DNA from: Silurus meridionalis
Lineage: Eukaryota; Chordata; Actinopteri; Siluriformes; Siluridae
Reading direction: 5' to 3'
Assembly: GCF_014805685.1 (NCBI RefSeq)
Contig: NC_060884.1
Location: 10,633,356 to 10,697,355, forward strand
DNA length: 64,000 nucleotides
In this document: in pieces, positions 49,670 through 63,149 of the stretch
Layout of the letters: the number at the start of each line of letters is the position of its first letter
How positions within the stretch are numbered: the stretch's first letter is position 1
Made by a program: the position numbers and the translations under genes
Notes under the pieces: model-generated
What the model was told of the DNA's origin: nothing
Databases searched by the model: none
What the model saw: the letters and a program-made list of their open reading frames with translations, nothing else

Positions 49670-50687
49670 ATAGGCTACATGTCATCAACAGACTAAATCT
49701 GAAACTAGATGTCATCACTGGAATTACTGTTAAATTAGTTATTTGTGACACATCAGTGTTTTAAATAAAGTTAAATATAAACATCTTATTTCACATTAAT
49801 ACAGCAACATGACTGGTTTGGCTACCATTCTGATAATTGGACTAGCAATAGTTTGTCATCACTTTAATTGACAGGAGAGAGAGAGCATGCAAATTCATTC
49901 CTTAGACTTCAAACCACGGATGCCAGTTTTGGAGTTTAAACTGATGATCTTTGCAGCTTTAATGTTGCACCACCTGCGATTTCTTTTGCCTTTACTGTAT
50001 ATTTAGGTGGATAATTTTTTTCTGTACACGGGTCAAAATCAAATGCCGGTCCTCTCTTAAGCTTTTCTAACAAATAATCTTTACATCATCTATATACTGT
50101 ATATATTTTCACATGAACATAGTTTATGCTTAATTTAATATAGATTGATTCATGGTTATTTTTTGCTCATTGCTGGAAAATACTGAATTTGATGTTCTAC
50201 AGTATGTTTTTTCTCCTTTCATTTGTCATCTTTCTCTGTAGCAGTGTATCCCCAAAGTGTTCTACAAAAATAGAAACCTCATGCTTTAAATACTAAATAA
50301 TTTCCCTCAATTAAGGTCCAGGCATTGTAATAAGGCTGCAATGCTCATGATATGAATACAACACTTACTTTATTTTATTTCATGTTATTTATCGCTAAAT
50401 CCTCTAAGACTAAAATGCTTCATCAACAGTTCCATGCATCAGGATCTATATAGAATTGCCAAGATTTTTACTGATATACTAAAGAATAATTTTTCCAGAA
50501 GCAGAGGTCTTTCCTTTGAGGACTGCCTAGAGTGGGCCGTCCGTCGCTGACAAAATACGATTCGCATTATAGGCTGGACTGCTGGGGTTGCAAAAAAGGC
50601 TTCGGGGAAGTCAACAAGGAATGAAAAGAAAAGTGGATCTTAAATGATTTGTGCAAATTCATAGGCAGTGTGTGGGTAGAACATGCA

Positions 50688-50689
<2 letters not shown>

Positions 50690-50752
<63 letters not shown>
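50690..50752. repeat. (AT)n microsatellite
   Basis: About 63 bases of alternating AT. Confidence 0.97.
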
Positions 50753-50755
<3 letters not shown>

Positions 50756-51054
50756 TAAACATGACAATGAACTGAGAAAAAAATTATTGACTTGAAAAAT
50801 TTAACTGTTTCATAAATACGAGACTATAGCTACTGGTAAGGTCTGTTGATTGGTCACAGTGTGTAGACTGCACATGCCATGCTTGGCATTCACTGAGAGA
50901 ATTAATAAAAACAGGCAAAAACACCTGGCTAGTAAAGAATCTTTACTGCAATTTAGTGAATAACCAGAAACCACTGACTGTTAACATACTCACTCACTCC
51001 ACAAATGACAAGACAATGCAAGTATTAGTATACTCAAAGCATGCACTTGAAGTA

Positions 51055-51769
51055 CCGTAATTTCCGGACTATAAAGCGCACAAACTTCAAGCCAAAAAAC
51101 TGTACCCCATAACATTAGACCAATGAAATTTCCGAAAGGAAATGAAAAAACGCACCTCACCTGTGTTCTGAGCTGCATGGCATCGGGAGAAAAAACTTCT
51201 TAATTTTTAAACGCACGACGATGCCAAAAGAAAAACTCCCGAGAGAAATAGTTGTTAAAGGAAGGAGGAAGACAGTAAACAATGACTTTCTTGGTCGGCT
51301 ACTGTTTAAATACAAGCCATTGTAAGGTGTTGAGTCTGGGTGAAGGGAGAGCTCGCTAACTCCAGTTGCAACAGAAATCATATAAGCACAGAGAGGTTTT
51401 CAAAACTCGTGCTTTTTTCTTGGCAACAGCGTTACGAGTTAGTCAAAGAAACTTATAAAAATGAGCATCAGAAAATAATAAGGACATATTCCTCGGTCTT
51501 GCACACATGCAGTAATACCGGAGAAACGCAGCGGCAGGCTATTCCCAAAATGCCGCTCTGCTCTTAAAGGAGCCACAACAAATTTCACCTGTTACACCGT
51601 GTAACAGACACTGTCTTTCGTTAAAGCCTGTGTAAAGTTCATTAGTTTCAGTGTGGACACCTGCGGCTTATAAACAGGTGTGGCTTATTTATGTTCAAAA
51701 TAAAAATCTTTGTATAATTCAGTGGGTGCGGCTTATATATGGGTGCACTTTATAGTCCGGAAATTACGG
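51055..51769 (+). mobile_element. pogo-like short transposon, copy 2 (715 bp)
   Basis: CCGTAATTTCCGGACTATAA at the left and its reverse complement TTATAGTCCGGAAATTACGG at the right form a perfect 20-base terminal inverted repeat, flanked by TA (51053-51054, 51770-51771). Compared with copy 3 it lacks the roughly 85-base segment next to the left end. The transposase remnant around 51150-51240 is frameshifted. Perfect ends suggest it could still have been mobilised in trans recently. Confidence 0.88.
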
Positions 51770-53458
51770 TAGATGTCAGTGGAAGTTTTTACAATGAAAT
51801 GCTTAAGTGAGGCAAACAGGCAAACTATAGAAATCTACAGCAAATATTAGACATTCAACAATATTAAACAGTAAAGAGAAGAAGAAATAAAGGGGTCAGA
51901 AGAGAAATTCCCTGAGGGCCCTCGCAACACCTTGTAAAGGTGGGACACTCCTCGGTAGAGTGGCAGGAAGTCCTTCACCCCTACGCTACCAATGGAGATT
52001 CGGGTAGAGCCAGCCCACCTGTCTGGACCTAAGGTAATGGAGCGCGGCGAGAACCCCCCACTCCTTCTCACATCCCAGCCACTATTCATTCCCTTTCCTG
52101 GACAACACTTCAACACTACAACACTTCCCCCTCTTACTATAAGTAAGTGTTTTATATATACATACACACACACACACACATATACACACATATGTATATA
52201 TTACTTTAGCTGAAGATATTACTCTATTACTGATATTTTTCTTTTAGCCTTGTAACTTTCCTCACAAAATGTCCTCTACATGATTGCCATTTCTCTGTAA
52301 ACACAGAGCGTCGTCTCTCCCACTCATTTTAGCTCATCTGGTGTTATGCATGCAATTGCACATTAAACATGTTCCTTTGTGATATATTTTTTCCTGGTTC
52401 ATGGCCTTTTTTGTCATAGGCATTTATAAAAAATGGCTAAGAAGTCTTTATTTCTCCAATGTATGGACATTTTTCAAATACACTCTATTTTCTACATGTT
52501 TTACCAAGGTAAGGTCCCTTTTCATTCCTCTTTAGATTTTAATCTGCATACAATTACAGACATGGATATTTGGAGCACTAAGCACATAAAAATACATACA
52601 GTATAGTCGAAATGCATTGCATTACACCCCCAATTGAGACACATGTTGAACTGTGTTGCTAGAGAGAGACCACTCAGTTTAAAGAACAGTTGAAGACTTG
52701 CTGCTGTTAAATTTTAGATTGTTTATGAAGTCATGTTCAGGCCCTGGCAAATGCATGTGTATCTGATAAAAGTGGTTGACAAAGTAAATGCAAATGCTTA
52801 GGTTTAAAGAAACAGTTTACCGGACAAGTTAAGATATCTTATAAAAAGGAATCAGAAAAGAGCAAATTTAAAAGGCTAAGTAACCCAAACAATATTCATT
52901 CTACCATTCATTAGCCACATCGGAATTTTGGGAAGAAGTATTTAAATATGCAGCATCCTTCCATCTAATTCCACAGCAAGTATAGTACACAATACAAGAC
53001 TGAGGTTCCAGATTAATAAATGCAATTTCGATAATACAGAGAGACTGAGAATCAAACGAAACATTGTACACAGCTTTGCTCAAGGCTTATTTCTTTTCTT
53101 TCATATCTTTCTCCTGAAAAACTACAGTCATGTGCTCTTTTTTGGCCCCCAGGTCTGCTGCATATGAATAGACTGACTCTTCTGTCCTATTTATTTGAAA
53201 GAAAAAGAAGCAAAAATGTCTACACCTAAAAGCCCTTTACTCTCTAGGAAATAGGAATTGGATACATTAGATGGCCACATGAAGGATGGTAATTGAAGAA
53301 TACAAAAAAATAAAAATAGCTGGGTTATAAGTATGCTTGTCTGGGTTTTTTGTGTGTGTCTTTGTGGACAACCCATGGATTTAAAAGAATTTAAAGAACA
53401 ATTATTTTTAAGAAAAAGTGGCATAAAGGATTCCTGCACACATTACTCTCATGCATAT
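51770..53458. other. Intron sequence, partly unassigned
   Basis: A GC-richer block at about 51895-52130 with many C-runs may be a retroelement piece, but no family is recognised. A CA/TA-rich tract lies at 52161-52196. Otherwise nothing is seen. Confidence 0.4.
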
Positions 53459-53900
53459 ACACTCACCAAACACTTTATTAGGTACATTATACTAATGCAA
53501 GGCAAGGACTCATTTTGTTCTCAAAATTTGTCAAAAAAATTGCCTAATTTCTTCAGGTCATGACCCTACCATCTGTGTGCATCAGCAGAAATTTAAAACA
53601 AGATTCATTAGATCAGTCTTCCATTGTCCGGTTTTGGAGAGCCTTAGCCCACTGTAGCCTCAGCTTTCTTGGCTGCTGTTGAACTCATTCATCTCAAAGT
53701 TCGATGTGTTGTGCATTCTGAGGGGCTTTGCTGCTCATCACAATTGTACAAAGTGATTATCTGAGTTACTGTAGCCTTTCTGTGATGCTGAAGCAGTGTT
53801 GCCATTTTCCACATACCTCTCTTATCAATAAGGCATTTCTGTCCCCAGATCTCATAGCTCTCCACTAGCATCAGTAAGAGTTGGGTGTCCATGAAACTGC
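53459..53900 (-). mobile_element. Tc1-like remnant, transposase in reverse
   Basis: Starts with the terminus 'acactcaccaaacactttat' then TAGGTACA, typical of a fish Tc1-like family. It continues with 'gcccactgtagcctcagctt' (53648), 'agttcgatgtgttgtgcatt' (53698) and 'tctgagttactgtagccttt' (53760), the reversed transposase region. The right terminus is missing and frames are broken. Confidence 0.7.
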
Positions 53901-54235
53901 AGCAGCTTGACGGGCTATGAAATAGCACTAGCATTTATATTTTAAGATAAACCTGGTGTGTAGTTAAACACAAGTACTCTTATACCATACAATTATTAAT
54001 ATTTTAGAAAATGTGTATTTTTGGGGAAGTTTTTTTATTACAGTAAAAAATAAAACTTAGCCATGCAGTATCTCAAGATAGTGCAAAAAGAATGCATTTA
54101 AGTGTAGATTTATTCAAAAAACCTTAAAAAAAGGTTGATTAATGCCAAATTAACTTAGTTCCTGTTGCGAAACCGTAATCATAATCAGTTGTTTTTGTAC
54201 GTGAGTATTCCTGAATTCGCTCCAACTGGCACCAA

Positions 54236-54238
<3 letters not shown>

Positions 54239-54283
<45 letters not shown>
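54239..54283. repeat. (CA)n microsatellite
   Basis: 45 bases of CA. Confidence 0.97.
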
Positions 54284-54285
<2 letters not shown>

Positions 54286-54757
54286 CATACAGGCACACTG
54301 CTTAGCTTTCAATAGAATTTGCACTTAATTATTTTTTTTCATTACATTTGCTCACATTATCTTTTTCTATGAAGTTAAAAGAATATATTTCTATGTTCAA
54401 AACACTTAATTATGTCCATAACACTCTATAATTACGTGTCAAAATAGTGTACTGAGTGCAAGTCCAGCAATTAGTTTTTTCACAAATCAAAAAATCTACA
54501 GTTGTGACATTTGCTTTCAAAAATTGGAAATGTCAATATGTCTCTTTTTAGCACCACCTAATCAGCTCATATACACCACTCATTCGAAGCCTATTGTGAT
54601 CAAATCCTTTTACTAATGAATTTTTTGTACAAATAAAATGCCTTTTTTTTCTTCTTGAAGAGGTGAAAGAAGTCATGTGACATTACTATCTTGTTTTCTT
54701 GTGTCGTAGCATCTCTTTGTTCATTGACCAAGTTGCTTATCCTAGTTAAGGATTAGG

Positions 54758-56250
54758 TCAAATATAAACAAACCGCAAGTATTCTATATGATTAATACAT
54801 ATTTAATAACCAGAAGCCAGACATTACAAGTTCCTTTCCTTTTTTTTTTCCCCACTGGAATCCATTCACTAATTTGGACACCACCATTATCACACCAATA
54901 TGTGCTTGTTGAATTCCATGTCCCATTCCACATTTATCCCAGTTTTTCCCGTCATAATATCTTTCTCGGAAGGATTTTTACTAGATTTTGGCGAATGGCG
55001 GTGGGGATTTGCTCATTCAGCCACAAGAACATTAGTGAGGTCAGGAATTAGTACGGGTGAGTAGGTCTGGTGTGCAGTCGGTGTTCTAATTCATCCCAAA
55101 GGTGTTCAAAGGAGTTGAGTTCAGTGCTCTGTAAACTGTGTATTCACAGATCCCTCTTTGTGCACAGGGGCACTGTCATGCCAGAAAATGTAGGAGTCTC
55201 TGAGATTCAAAGGGAAATCTCAATGCTCCAACACACAGACATTCTAGACAACTGTATGTCGTGTCTGTTTTTTTAACAAAACATTACATCCTAGCAGAAT
55301 TAAAGCCTTCACCAGTAACAATGAACAGGTGCCAACTGTGTTGTTTTTTTTTGTTTTTTTTTTCAAGCAAACATAACAACATGACAAAACTCAACATCTA
55401 AAAGCATCTCATTTTTGCAAGCCCAGGCACATCCAGTGAATCAAGAAGGCCCTGATCACAGCCCCTGCAGGCAGTTTTACATACTCTACACATTATATTT
55501 ATTACCCCACGAGAAAAAATAAACCTCTCAGCCTCCAAATGTATTTTCATCTAATCTACAAGGACAGCTCATGGAAATGTGAACACAAAAAAGGCGACAA
55601 CAAACAATGAGAGGACAAATTGGATATCTCAGTAAATGCAATACATGAAAAGTCCTAGGCACATCTTGACAAGCACGTTAAATTTACAAGTGAAAATTGC
55701 AACTGGTGCAGAAAAATCAAGCTATTATCTTTGAAGAGCATGTTTTACTTGCTTCGTACTTATTTTTGCCACCAAAAAAAAAAAAACATTTGCCATTGGT
55801 TCTTTTTATACTTCAATTTATAATGCAAAAAAAATTCTTCTCATTCTCATTCTCAACTTTCCAAGCAAAAGCAGTGTAAAGACCACACTACAAATAGTGT
55901 GACCAAACCAAGAATTGGTTAAGACTACAAGATCAACAGGAGAAATCTGCCTGTTGAAAAATTTGACAAAATTGTGATTTTGCCACAACTTGGTCAGTTA
56001 TATGAACAAAGAAATGTAAATTATGCATAATCTAATTATGTGTATAATATTAACTAAATGGGAATCTTTGTGCATATAATATTGCTCAAATTCCACTTTG
56101 ACAAGGACTCAAACCTTTATAATACTTGAGCATGGTATATTGATGTGCTTATGTGCTACACTGTTCAGTTGCCAAATGACTTTCTTGTATATTACATTTT
56201 ATAATAAATCATGAATTTAGACACATTCAATTTCCTAACTAAGGACGAAG
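54758..56250. repeat. 1.49 kb tandem duplication, first unit
   Basis: This 1,493-base unit is repeated directly and without spacer at 56251-57736. By eye the two differ only in four homopolymer runs and one deleted base. Inside, 'tgctcattcagccacaagaa' (55010), 'tcatcccaaaggtgttcaaa' (55093) and 'cttt gtgcacaggggcact' (about 55156) identify an older Tc1/mariner-like remnant shared with 36640. The 87-residue ORF present in both units (54788-55051 here) is not a known protein and overlaps that remnant. Confidence 0.95.
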
Positions 56251-57736
56251 TCAAATATAAACAAACCGCAAGTATTCTATATGATTAATACATATTTAAT
56301 AACCAGAAGCCAGACATTACAAGTTCCTTTCCTTTTTTTTTTCCCCACTGGAATCCATTCACTAATTTGGACACCACCATTATCACACCAATATGTGCTT
56401 GTTGAATTCCATGTCCCATTCCACATTTATCCCAGTTTTTCCCGTCATAATATCTTTCTCGGAAGGATTTTTACTAGATTTTGGCGAATGGCGGTGGGGA
56501 TTTGCTCATTCAGCCACAAGAACATTAGTGAGGTCAGGAATTAGTACGGGTGAGTAGGTCTGGTGTGCAGTCGGTGTTCTAATTCATCCCAAAGGTGTTC
56601 AAAGGAGTTGAGTTCAGTGCTCTGTAAACTGTGTATTCACAGATCCCTCTTTGTGCACAGGGGCACTGTCATGCCAGAAAATGTAGGAGTCTCTGAGATT
56701 CAAAGGGAAATCTCAATGCTCCAACACACAGACATTCTAGACAACTGTATGTCGTGTCTGTTTTTTTTTAACAAAACATTACATCCTAGCAGAATTAAAG
56801 CCTTCACCAGTAACAATGAACAGGTGCCAACTGTGTTGTTTTTTTGTTTTTTCAAGCAAACATAACAACATGACAAAACTCAACATCTAAAAGCATCTCA
56901 TTTTTGCAAGCCCAGGCACATCCAGTGAATCAAGAAGGCCCTGATCACAGCCCCTGCAGGCAGTTTTACATACTCTACACATTATATTTATTACCCCACG
57001 AGAAAAAATAAACCTCTCAGCCTCCAAATGTATTTTCATCTAATCTACAAGGACAGCTCATGGAAATGTGAACACAAAAAAGGCGACAACAAACAATGAG
57101 AGGACAAATTGGATATCTCAGTAAATGCAATACATGAAAAGTCCTAGGCACATCTTGACAAGCACGTTAAATTTACAAGTGAAAATTGCAACTGGTGCAG
57201 AAAAATCAAGCTATTATCTTTGAAGAGCATGTTTTACTTGCTTGTACTTATTTTTGCCACCAAAAAAAAAAACATTTGCCATTGGTTCTTTTTATACTTC
57301 AATTTATAATGCAAAAAAAATTCTTCTCATTCTCATTCTCAACTTTCCAAGCAAAAGCAGTGTAAAGACCACACTACAAATAGTGTGACCAAACCAAGAA
57401 TTGGTTAAGACTACAAGATCAACAGGAGAAATCTGCCTGTTGAAAAATTTGACAAAATTGTGATTTTGCCACAACTTGGTCAGTTATATGAACAAAGAAA
57501 TGTAAATTATGCATAATCTAATTATGTGTATAATATTAACTAAATGGGAATCTTTGTGCATATAATATTGCTCAAATTCCACTTTGACAAGGACTCAAAC
57601 CTTTATAATACTTGAGCATGGTATATTGATGTGCTTATGTGCTACACTGTTCAGTTGCCAAATGACTTTCTTGTATATTACATTTTATAATAAATCATGA
57701 ATTTAGACACATTCAATTTCCTAACTAAGGACGAAG
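56251..57736. repeat. 1.49 kb tandem duplication, second unit
   Basis: This 1,486-base unit starts and ends with the same bases as the first (TCAAATATAAAC ... AAGGACGAAG). The seven-base length difference comes from T-runs (about 56761, 56839 and 56846), an A-run (about 57262) and one missing C (CTTGTACT versus CTTCGTACT). GTCA occurs at each boundary (54757, 56250 and 57736). Confidence 0.95.
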
Positions 57737-58489
<753 letters not shown>

Positions 58490-58613
58490 TATTCTATGAC
58501 TTTAAAGAGATATTAAAAGTAAATAGTGAACCATAAATTTAAGGCTCCTTTTTTTGAATGATAGAGATGGCTGAAATTGATTGTAATACACTATTACATA
58601 GTTTTTTTATATA

Positions 58614-59250
58614 CCGTATTTTTCGGACTATAAGCCTCTACTTTTTTCCCACGTTTTGAACCCCGCGGCTTAAACAACGAAGTGGCTAATTTATGGATTT
58701 TTCCTGGGTTTTTCCCGGTTTCACAAACTTCAAGCCAAAAAACTGAACCCCATAACATTAGACCAATGAAATTTTCGAACGGAAACGAAAAAACGCACCT
58801 CACCTGTGTTCTGAGCTGCACGGCATCGGGAGAAAAACTTCCACCGGTGTTGATTTTTAAACGCACGACGATGCCAAAAGATAAACTCCCGAGAGAAATA
58901 CAGTAGTTGTGAAAGGAAGGAGGAAGACAGTGAACAATGACTTTCTTGGTCGGCTACTGTTTATATAACAAGCCGTTGTAGCGCGTTGAATCTGGGTGAA
59001 GGGAGAGCTCGCTAACTCCAGTTGCAACAGAAATAATTTAAGCACAGACAGGTTTTCAAAACTCGTGCTTTTTTATTTTTCTTGGCAACAACGTAACGGT
59101 TTAGTCAAATAAACTTAGAAATGAGCATCAGTTTCATAGTTTCAGTGTATAACTGCGGCTTATTTATGTTAAAAATAAAAATATTTGTAAAATTCAGTGG
59201 GCTTATACAAGGGTTATTCAAGGGTGCGCTTTATAGTCCGGAAATTACGG
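58614..59250 (+). mobile_element. pogo-like short transposon, copy 3 (637 bp), with transposase fragment
   Basis: Ends CCGTATTTTTCGGACTATAA and (right end read inward) CCGTAATTTCCGGACTATAA, flanked by TA (58612-58613, 59251-59252). The plus-strand frame reads RPMKFSNGNEK, then THLTCVLSCTASGEKLPPVL and IFKRTTMPKDKLP (about 58764-58899). This resembles the DDE domain of pogo/Tigger/jerky-type transposases, where C-T-A-x-G-x-K-L-P-P-x-x-I-F-K is conserved. The rest of the transposase is deleted, so the copy is non-autonomous. Confidence 0.85.
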
Positions 59251-59267
59251 TACTTATAATATTTGTT

Positions 59268-59269
<2 letters not shown>

Positions 59270-59320
<51 letters not shown>
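59270..59320. repeat. (AT)n microsatellite
   Basis: About 50 bases of alternating AT. Confidence 0.97.
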
Positions 59321-59324
<4 letters not shown>

Positions 59325-59371
59325 GTCCACACATGTCAACACAAATTTCTTCATTTCATTTCTTCATTTTA

Positions 59372-59374
<3 letters not shown>

Positions 59375-59434
<60 letters not shown>
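59375..59434. repeat. (AT)n microsatellite
   Basis: About 60 bases of alternating AT, 54 bases to the right of another (AT)n tract. Confidence 0.97.
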
Positions 59435-59436
<2 letters not shown>

Positions 59437-59488
59437 ATGTGGCCCTTTGTATACGTACAACGGGCCGGGTGAGGCCAATCATAAATTA

Positions 59489-60033
59489 CAGGGATGCACC
59501 GTCTGTAGAGGATGTTTTTGAAAAGGCAGGAAAGTTTTCCAGTGATCGTGCAAAGGCAAAAGGTATAACTCAAAAATTTTTGGAATGGTCACCAGTGGCT
59601 CGACGGGGTGATCTTTAAGGATCCCGAAAATAATAATCATTATAATATAATTTTATTTATTACACGGCTCTTCTTAATACTGTAGATTAGAACGTTCCAT
59701 TCACTTAAATGGGCTTCCAAACGTTCGGCGGTCAATTATTTTCGTTTAACAGACCGTTGCTAATAATAATTGACTGCTGTCTGTCTGTCAATACTATGAA
59801 TGGTAACAAATAAATAACAACATTTATAATAATAAATAAAACACTTTTGTAATTGATTTATTCTTTGAATTGCGATGCATTGATTTTAGTGAGGTTAGTA
59901 CTCACTCATAGCCATAAATGCAATGGTTCTAATAATTGACATAATCTTTTCTTTCGGTGTTTCGGTTTTGGCCTTGATTTCCTCATTTTTGATTTTTAGT
60001 TTCGGCCAAGAATTTTCATTTCGGTGCATCCCT
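59489..60033. mobile_element. hAT-like short element
   Basis: The left end CAGGGATGCACCG and the right end CGGTGCATCCCT form short terminal inverted repeats typical of a vertebrate hAT family (AGGGATGCACCG). The right end continues inward with 'gaaaattcttggccgaaac' when reversed. The interior has a short frame ([17 protein letters not shown]) of unknown origin. The expected 8-base target duplication is not evident. The sequence on both sides resembles one older repeat ('gtggccc...'). Confidence 0.7.
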
Positions 60034-62239
60034 AAAATATTATCGTTGGTGTGGCCCTCTGACACAATTCAGGTTTCTCATGTGGCCCCTTGTAAAAATT
60101 AATTGCCCACCCTCGATTTAGTGTACCAAAACTAAATCTTTTTCTCTTTTTTCCTACTCAGTGTCTCTAGCGGCAGCATGAAGAATTACAGAACACACAA
60201 CACATAATTACTTAACATTTACAAGAGTATTTTTACGAGCTGCCCTGTCATCTAAAAATGTAAACAGTCTTGTCTGTTTGAACAACTGGCTCAGTGCAAA
60301 GATAGAGAAGTAATGTGAACCTGTGGTTTTTCTATGTTCTTTTTATAAACTTTATATACAGTTTTATATATAACTACGAAAGCTATGTTTTTTAAGTTCA
60401 CTTTGTAATCAAAGGATTCAAGGATATCTTCATTAGCAATGTGACCTTTCTTAAAGTTTGCATTAGAATTTACTTTTTAATAATAAGAATAATAATTGCT
60501 GAAGTATGGCTTTATGTTGACATGTAATTCTTCGATTTCGGAACTAAATTGCATAATATAGTATGAACACTGCATTTTGTACTGTTTCTAGCCACAAACA
60601 CTCTTTGTGCAGAATGTGGCAAAAATTATTTGAGTTAAAAAACAAGCTGTGTGTGAGCCCTTAGAATGAAAATTGCACAGTAAAATTTATAAGCAAAGTT
60701 AGACTAAATTTTTACAAAATAATAAAACAAAAGAAGCAACTAAACTGAAAACATATGACAGACAGACTTACAATTGGCAATGATACTTTTACACCTATGT
60801 TCCTCAGAGCAATAGACAATGATTCATTGCAATATAACACCTGATAATTTCTGCCATATGCAAAACAATTAGACAACATAAAAAAACTATTTAAATGTTT
60901 TTTTGTCTTTCATTGTAGATGCTGTTCCCATTATTGCTGACACACTAAATAAATTTAACTCCTTAAATGTAGATCGGAAAACATTACAGAGGCATAAACT
61001 AGGTAGAACCAAACAGCCACGCCTAAAAAGAATGCCTTTTTATGCAGCAGAAGTGCTTTTTTATGTGCATCACTGCCAACATGAATGAGCTCCTAATATG
61101 CATGCTGCCATGCTGCTGGATTAATTAACTACAGGCTATTAAATTGATATGACTGTGTTAATGATGACTTGGAAGGTGGAGGGAAATGGAGCGATGAGGC
61201 AAGGGTTATAGAAGGATTGTAGATTCTTCCTTCTTTTTCTGCTACGGACAAATTGGCAAAATGCACTACTGAATATGAAGTAATTAGATGCCTGTTACAG
61301 AAAGACTGGAAGAATATGCCCATACACAAAATTTCCAGACAGCTGCAGGACTCGCTTGTACTAACATTATACACGGACATAAAACTGCATTTCTAAAGTA
61401 CAACCACTGTTTCAAAACACAATGTCCAACAGTTAAAGAAAAAAAAAATTACAGAAGTACATTGTTACTGTAAACAGAGCCATCTCTCTCGAAGACTACA
61501 GCTCTGCAAGACTAAAATACACATTTTACTCTCTGTGAGTTCACTCTCATTATAACAGCATGAGAAAAAAACTTTTCTCGCACTCTGCAATGTGCTTTAC
61601 GTCTGTGCACAAATTTTATAACAAACTATCATGACATATTTTAGGAATAGTAAAGCATAAAACGCATGAACGAGCACTGACCTTAAGGGGAACAAACACT
61701 AAAGAGCTTGTCTCTAGTTGTGTAGCAGAACACCACAGGAGAAAAAAGAACAGAAATTCTTAAAAAAAAACAACAACCATAGAATGACAAATCGACAACC
61801 ACAAATGGAATGAGAACAGTGTCTAAAATGCCTTAGAAATGTTTAAATGTCTTTTTTTTAAATAGTGGATATAAAGCAAACGAGCTGAAAGTCACCGAAG
61901 TGTATAAAGATGTATGAGGCTCTCATTTTTACTGCCACACTATAATTTTAGTATATGACAACACAGATTCAGTTAAAGTGCCTTCTAATACTACTATTGG
62001 CCATAATTAAGACATGTTTTTGTTAACTCATGAACCACAAATAGGGTGTAAACAATTAAGACATAACTAAAGACAGCATTAATAGATTGAAGGTAGAACA
62101 GAATGTGGACGAGTAGGAAGATGGATGTACTAACTTTTCCCAACAGGGTTTTAAGATTGATGCTATCCTTATCTAGTTGCTTTATCTAGTGAACCAGCAT
62201 AAGGACATGTTATTGATAGCAAGTTTAAGGCAGATCTGC
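60034..62239. other. Intron sequence, mostly unassigned
   Basis: At 60034-60120 there is a 'gtggccc' repeat end. Beyond that no exon or transposon could be recognised. Confidence 0.45.
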
Positions 62240-62290
62240 AAGTCATTCTGGATAAGGGCATCTGCCAAATGCCATTAATGTAAATGTAAG
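62240..62290 (+). repeat. Short dispersed fish repeat fragment
   Basis: 'tctggataagggcatctgcc' then AAATGCCATTAATGTAAATGT is the reverse-complement partner of 39549-39605. Confidence 0.75.
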
Positions 62291-63149
62291 TAGGCTATAC
62301 ACAAGGAGGAGACTTCAGGATAACACCATGCCATTATCCATGATTTATACACACGAGAATGCTTTTTCCATTACTGTTTTGCTACAAAAATTGATACATC
62401 ACATTGCATGTGATGTATTATTTCTTTCATGCCTATGCAATTTTCTTGTCAGTGTACACAACCTTTTTTTTTTTTCTTGTTTTGCCCTCAATAGCAAAAA
62501 AATATATTAAGTAGAGACACTTTGAAAAAAATCTTAATAGCATAATGAAAAGAAAATTATTTTGCCTATTTACTTAGCTAGCCTAGTAAAATGTTTATGG
62601 GAATTTGGTCATATATTTATTTATGGCTATATGGTTCTGCTTCATTCAAATTGTAGAACATTTTACTACACTATATAAGTCTTAAAAGTAATCACTTTTT
62701 TTTTTTTTTTCTTTTTTTTTTTGCTGTGTAATGTTTTCAGTATTGTTTAAAAGATTTGTAATGTTTTTTAACATTTTAAAGGTCTTAAGTGGATAAACAT
62801 TTATTTTTTTTGGTTTAGTGATTTAAAATGTATCTGAAAAATATTATACACTCTACCCTTATTTATTACAATTCAGAAGGAGGCTAATGAGCAAGCTGGT
62901 TTTATAAGAGAAAGCATCAACCATGACAGATCATAACATCTTAAGGTCAGCTACAGCTTCTGACCTTCACTCTAAGCTAACGCCCACTATTTATCAAGTT
63001 AGCTATGTATCATTGTAGTTATCAAGCTAATATTTCAGTGCATGCTGTGGCATAGATTAAAATAAATGTATTGTCCAAGTTAAAAATCAATAAAAGCCAG
63101 TGGTTGATGAAGTGTCTCACTGATTGTGAGACGATAAAAGGTTAAAGGC
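62291..63149. other. Intron sequence with T-rich tracts
   Basis: Poly-T runs at about 62695-62722; no other feature recognised. Confidence 0.45.

Larger units (their letters stand above)
45092..51054. other. Repeat-poor part of the large intron
   Basis: Contains (CA)n at 49115-49166, a 20-base telomere-like tract at 49650-49669 and (AT)n at 50690-50752. Between about 46850 and 48360 there is no recognisable transposon. The sequence there has dense TAAT/ATTA-type motifs and is a candidate for conserved non-coding DNA. No exon is recognised. Confidence 0.5.

Noticed and set aside
54788..55051. 87-residue ORF present twice (also 56281-56544) as a duplicated gene
   Set aside because: Its duplication follows from the 1.49 kb tandem repeat; it overlaps a transposon remnant and has no recognisable domain.
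59121..59618. 165-residue plus-strand ORF
   Set aside because: It runs through two (AT)n arrays as tyrosine/isoleucine repeats and joins pogo-like and hAT-like sequence; it is not a gene.
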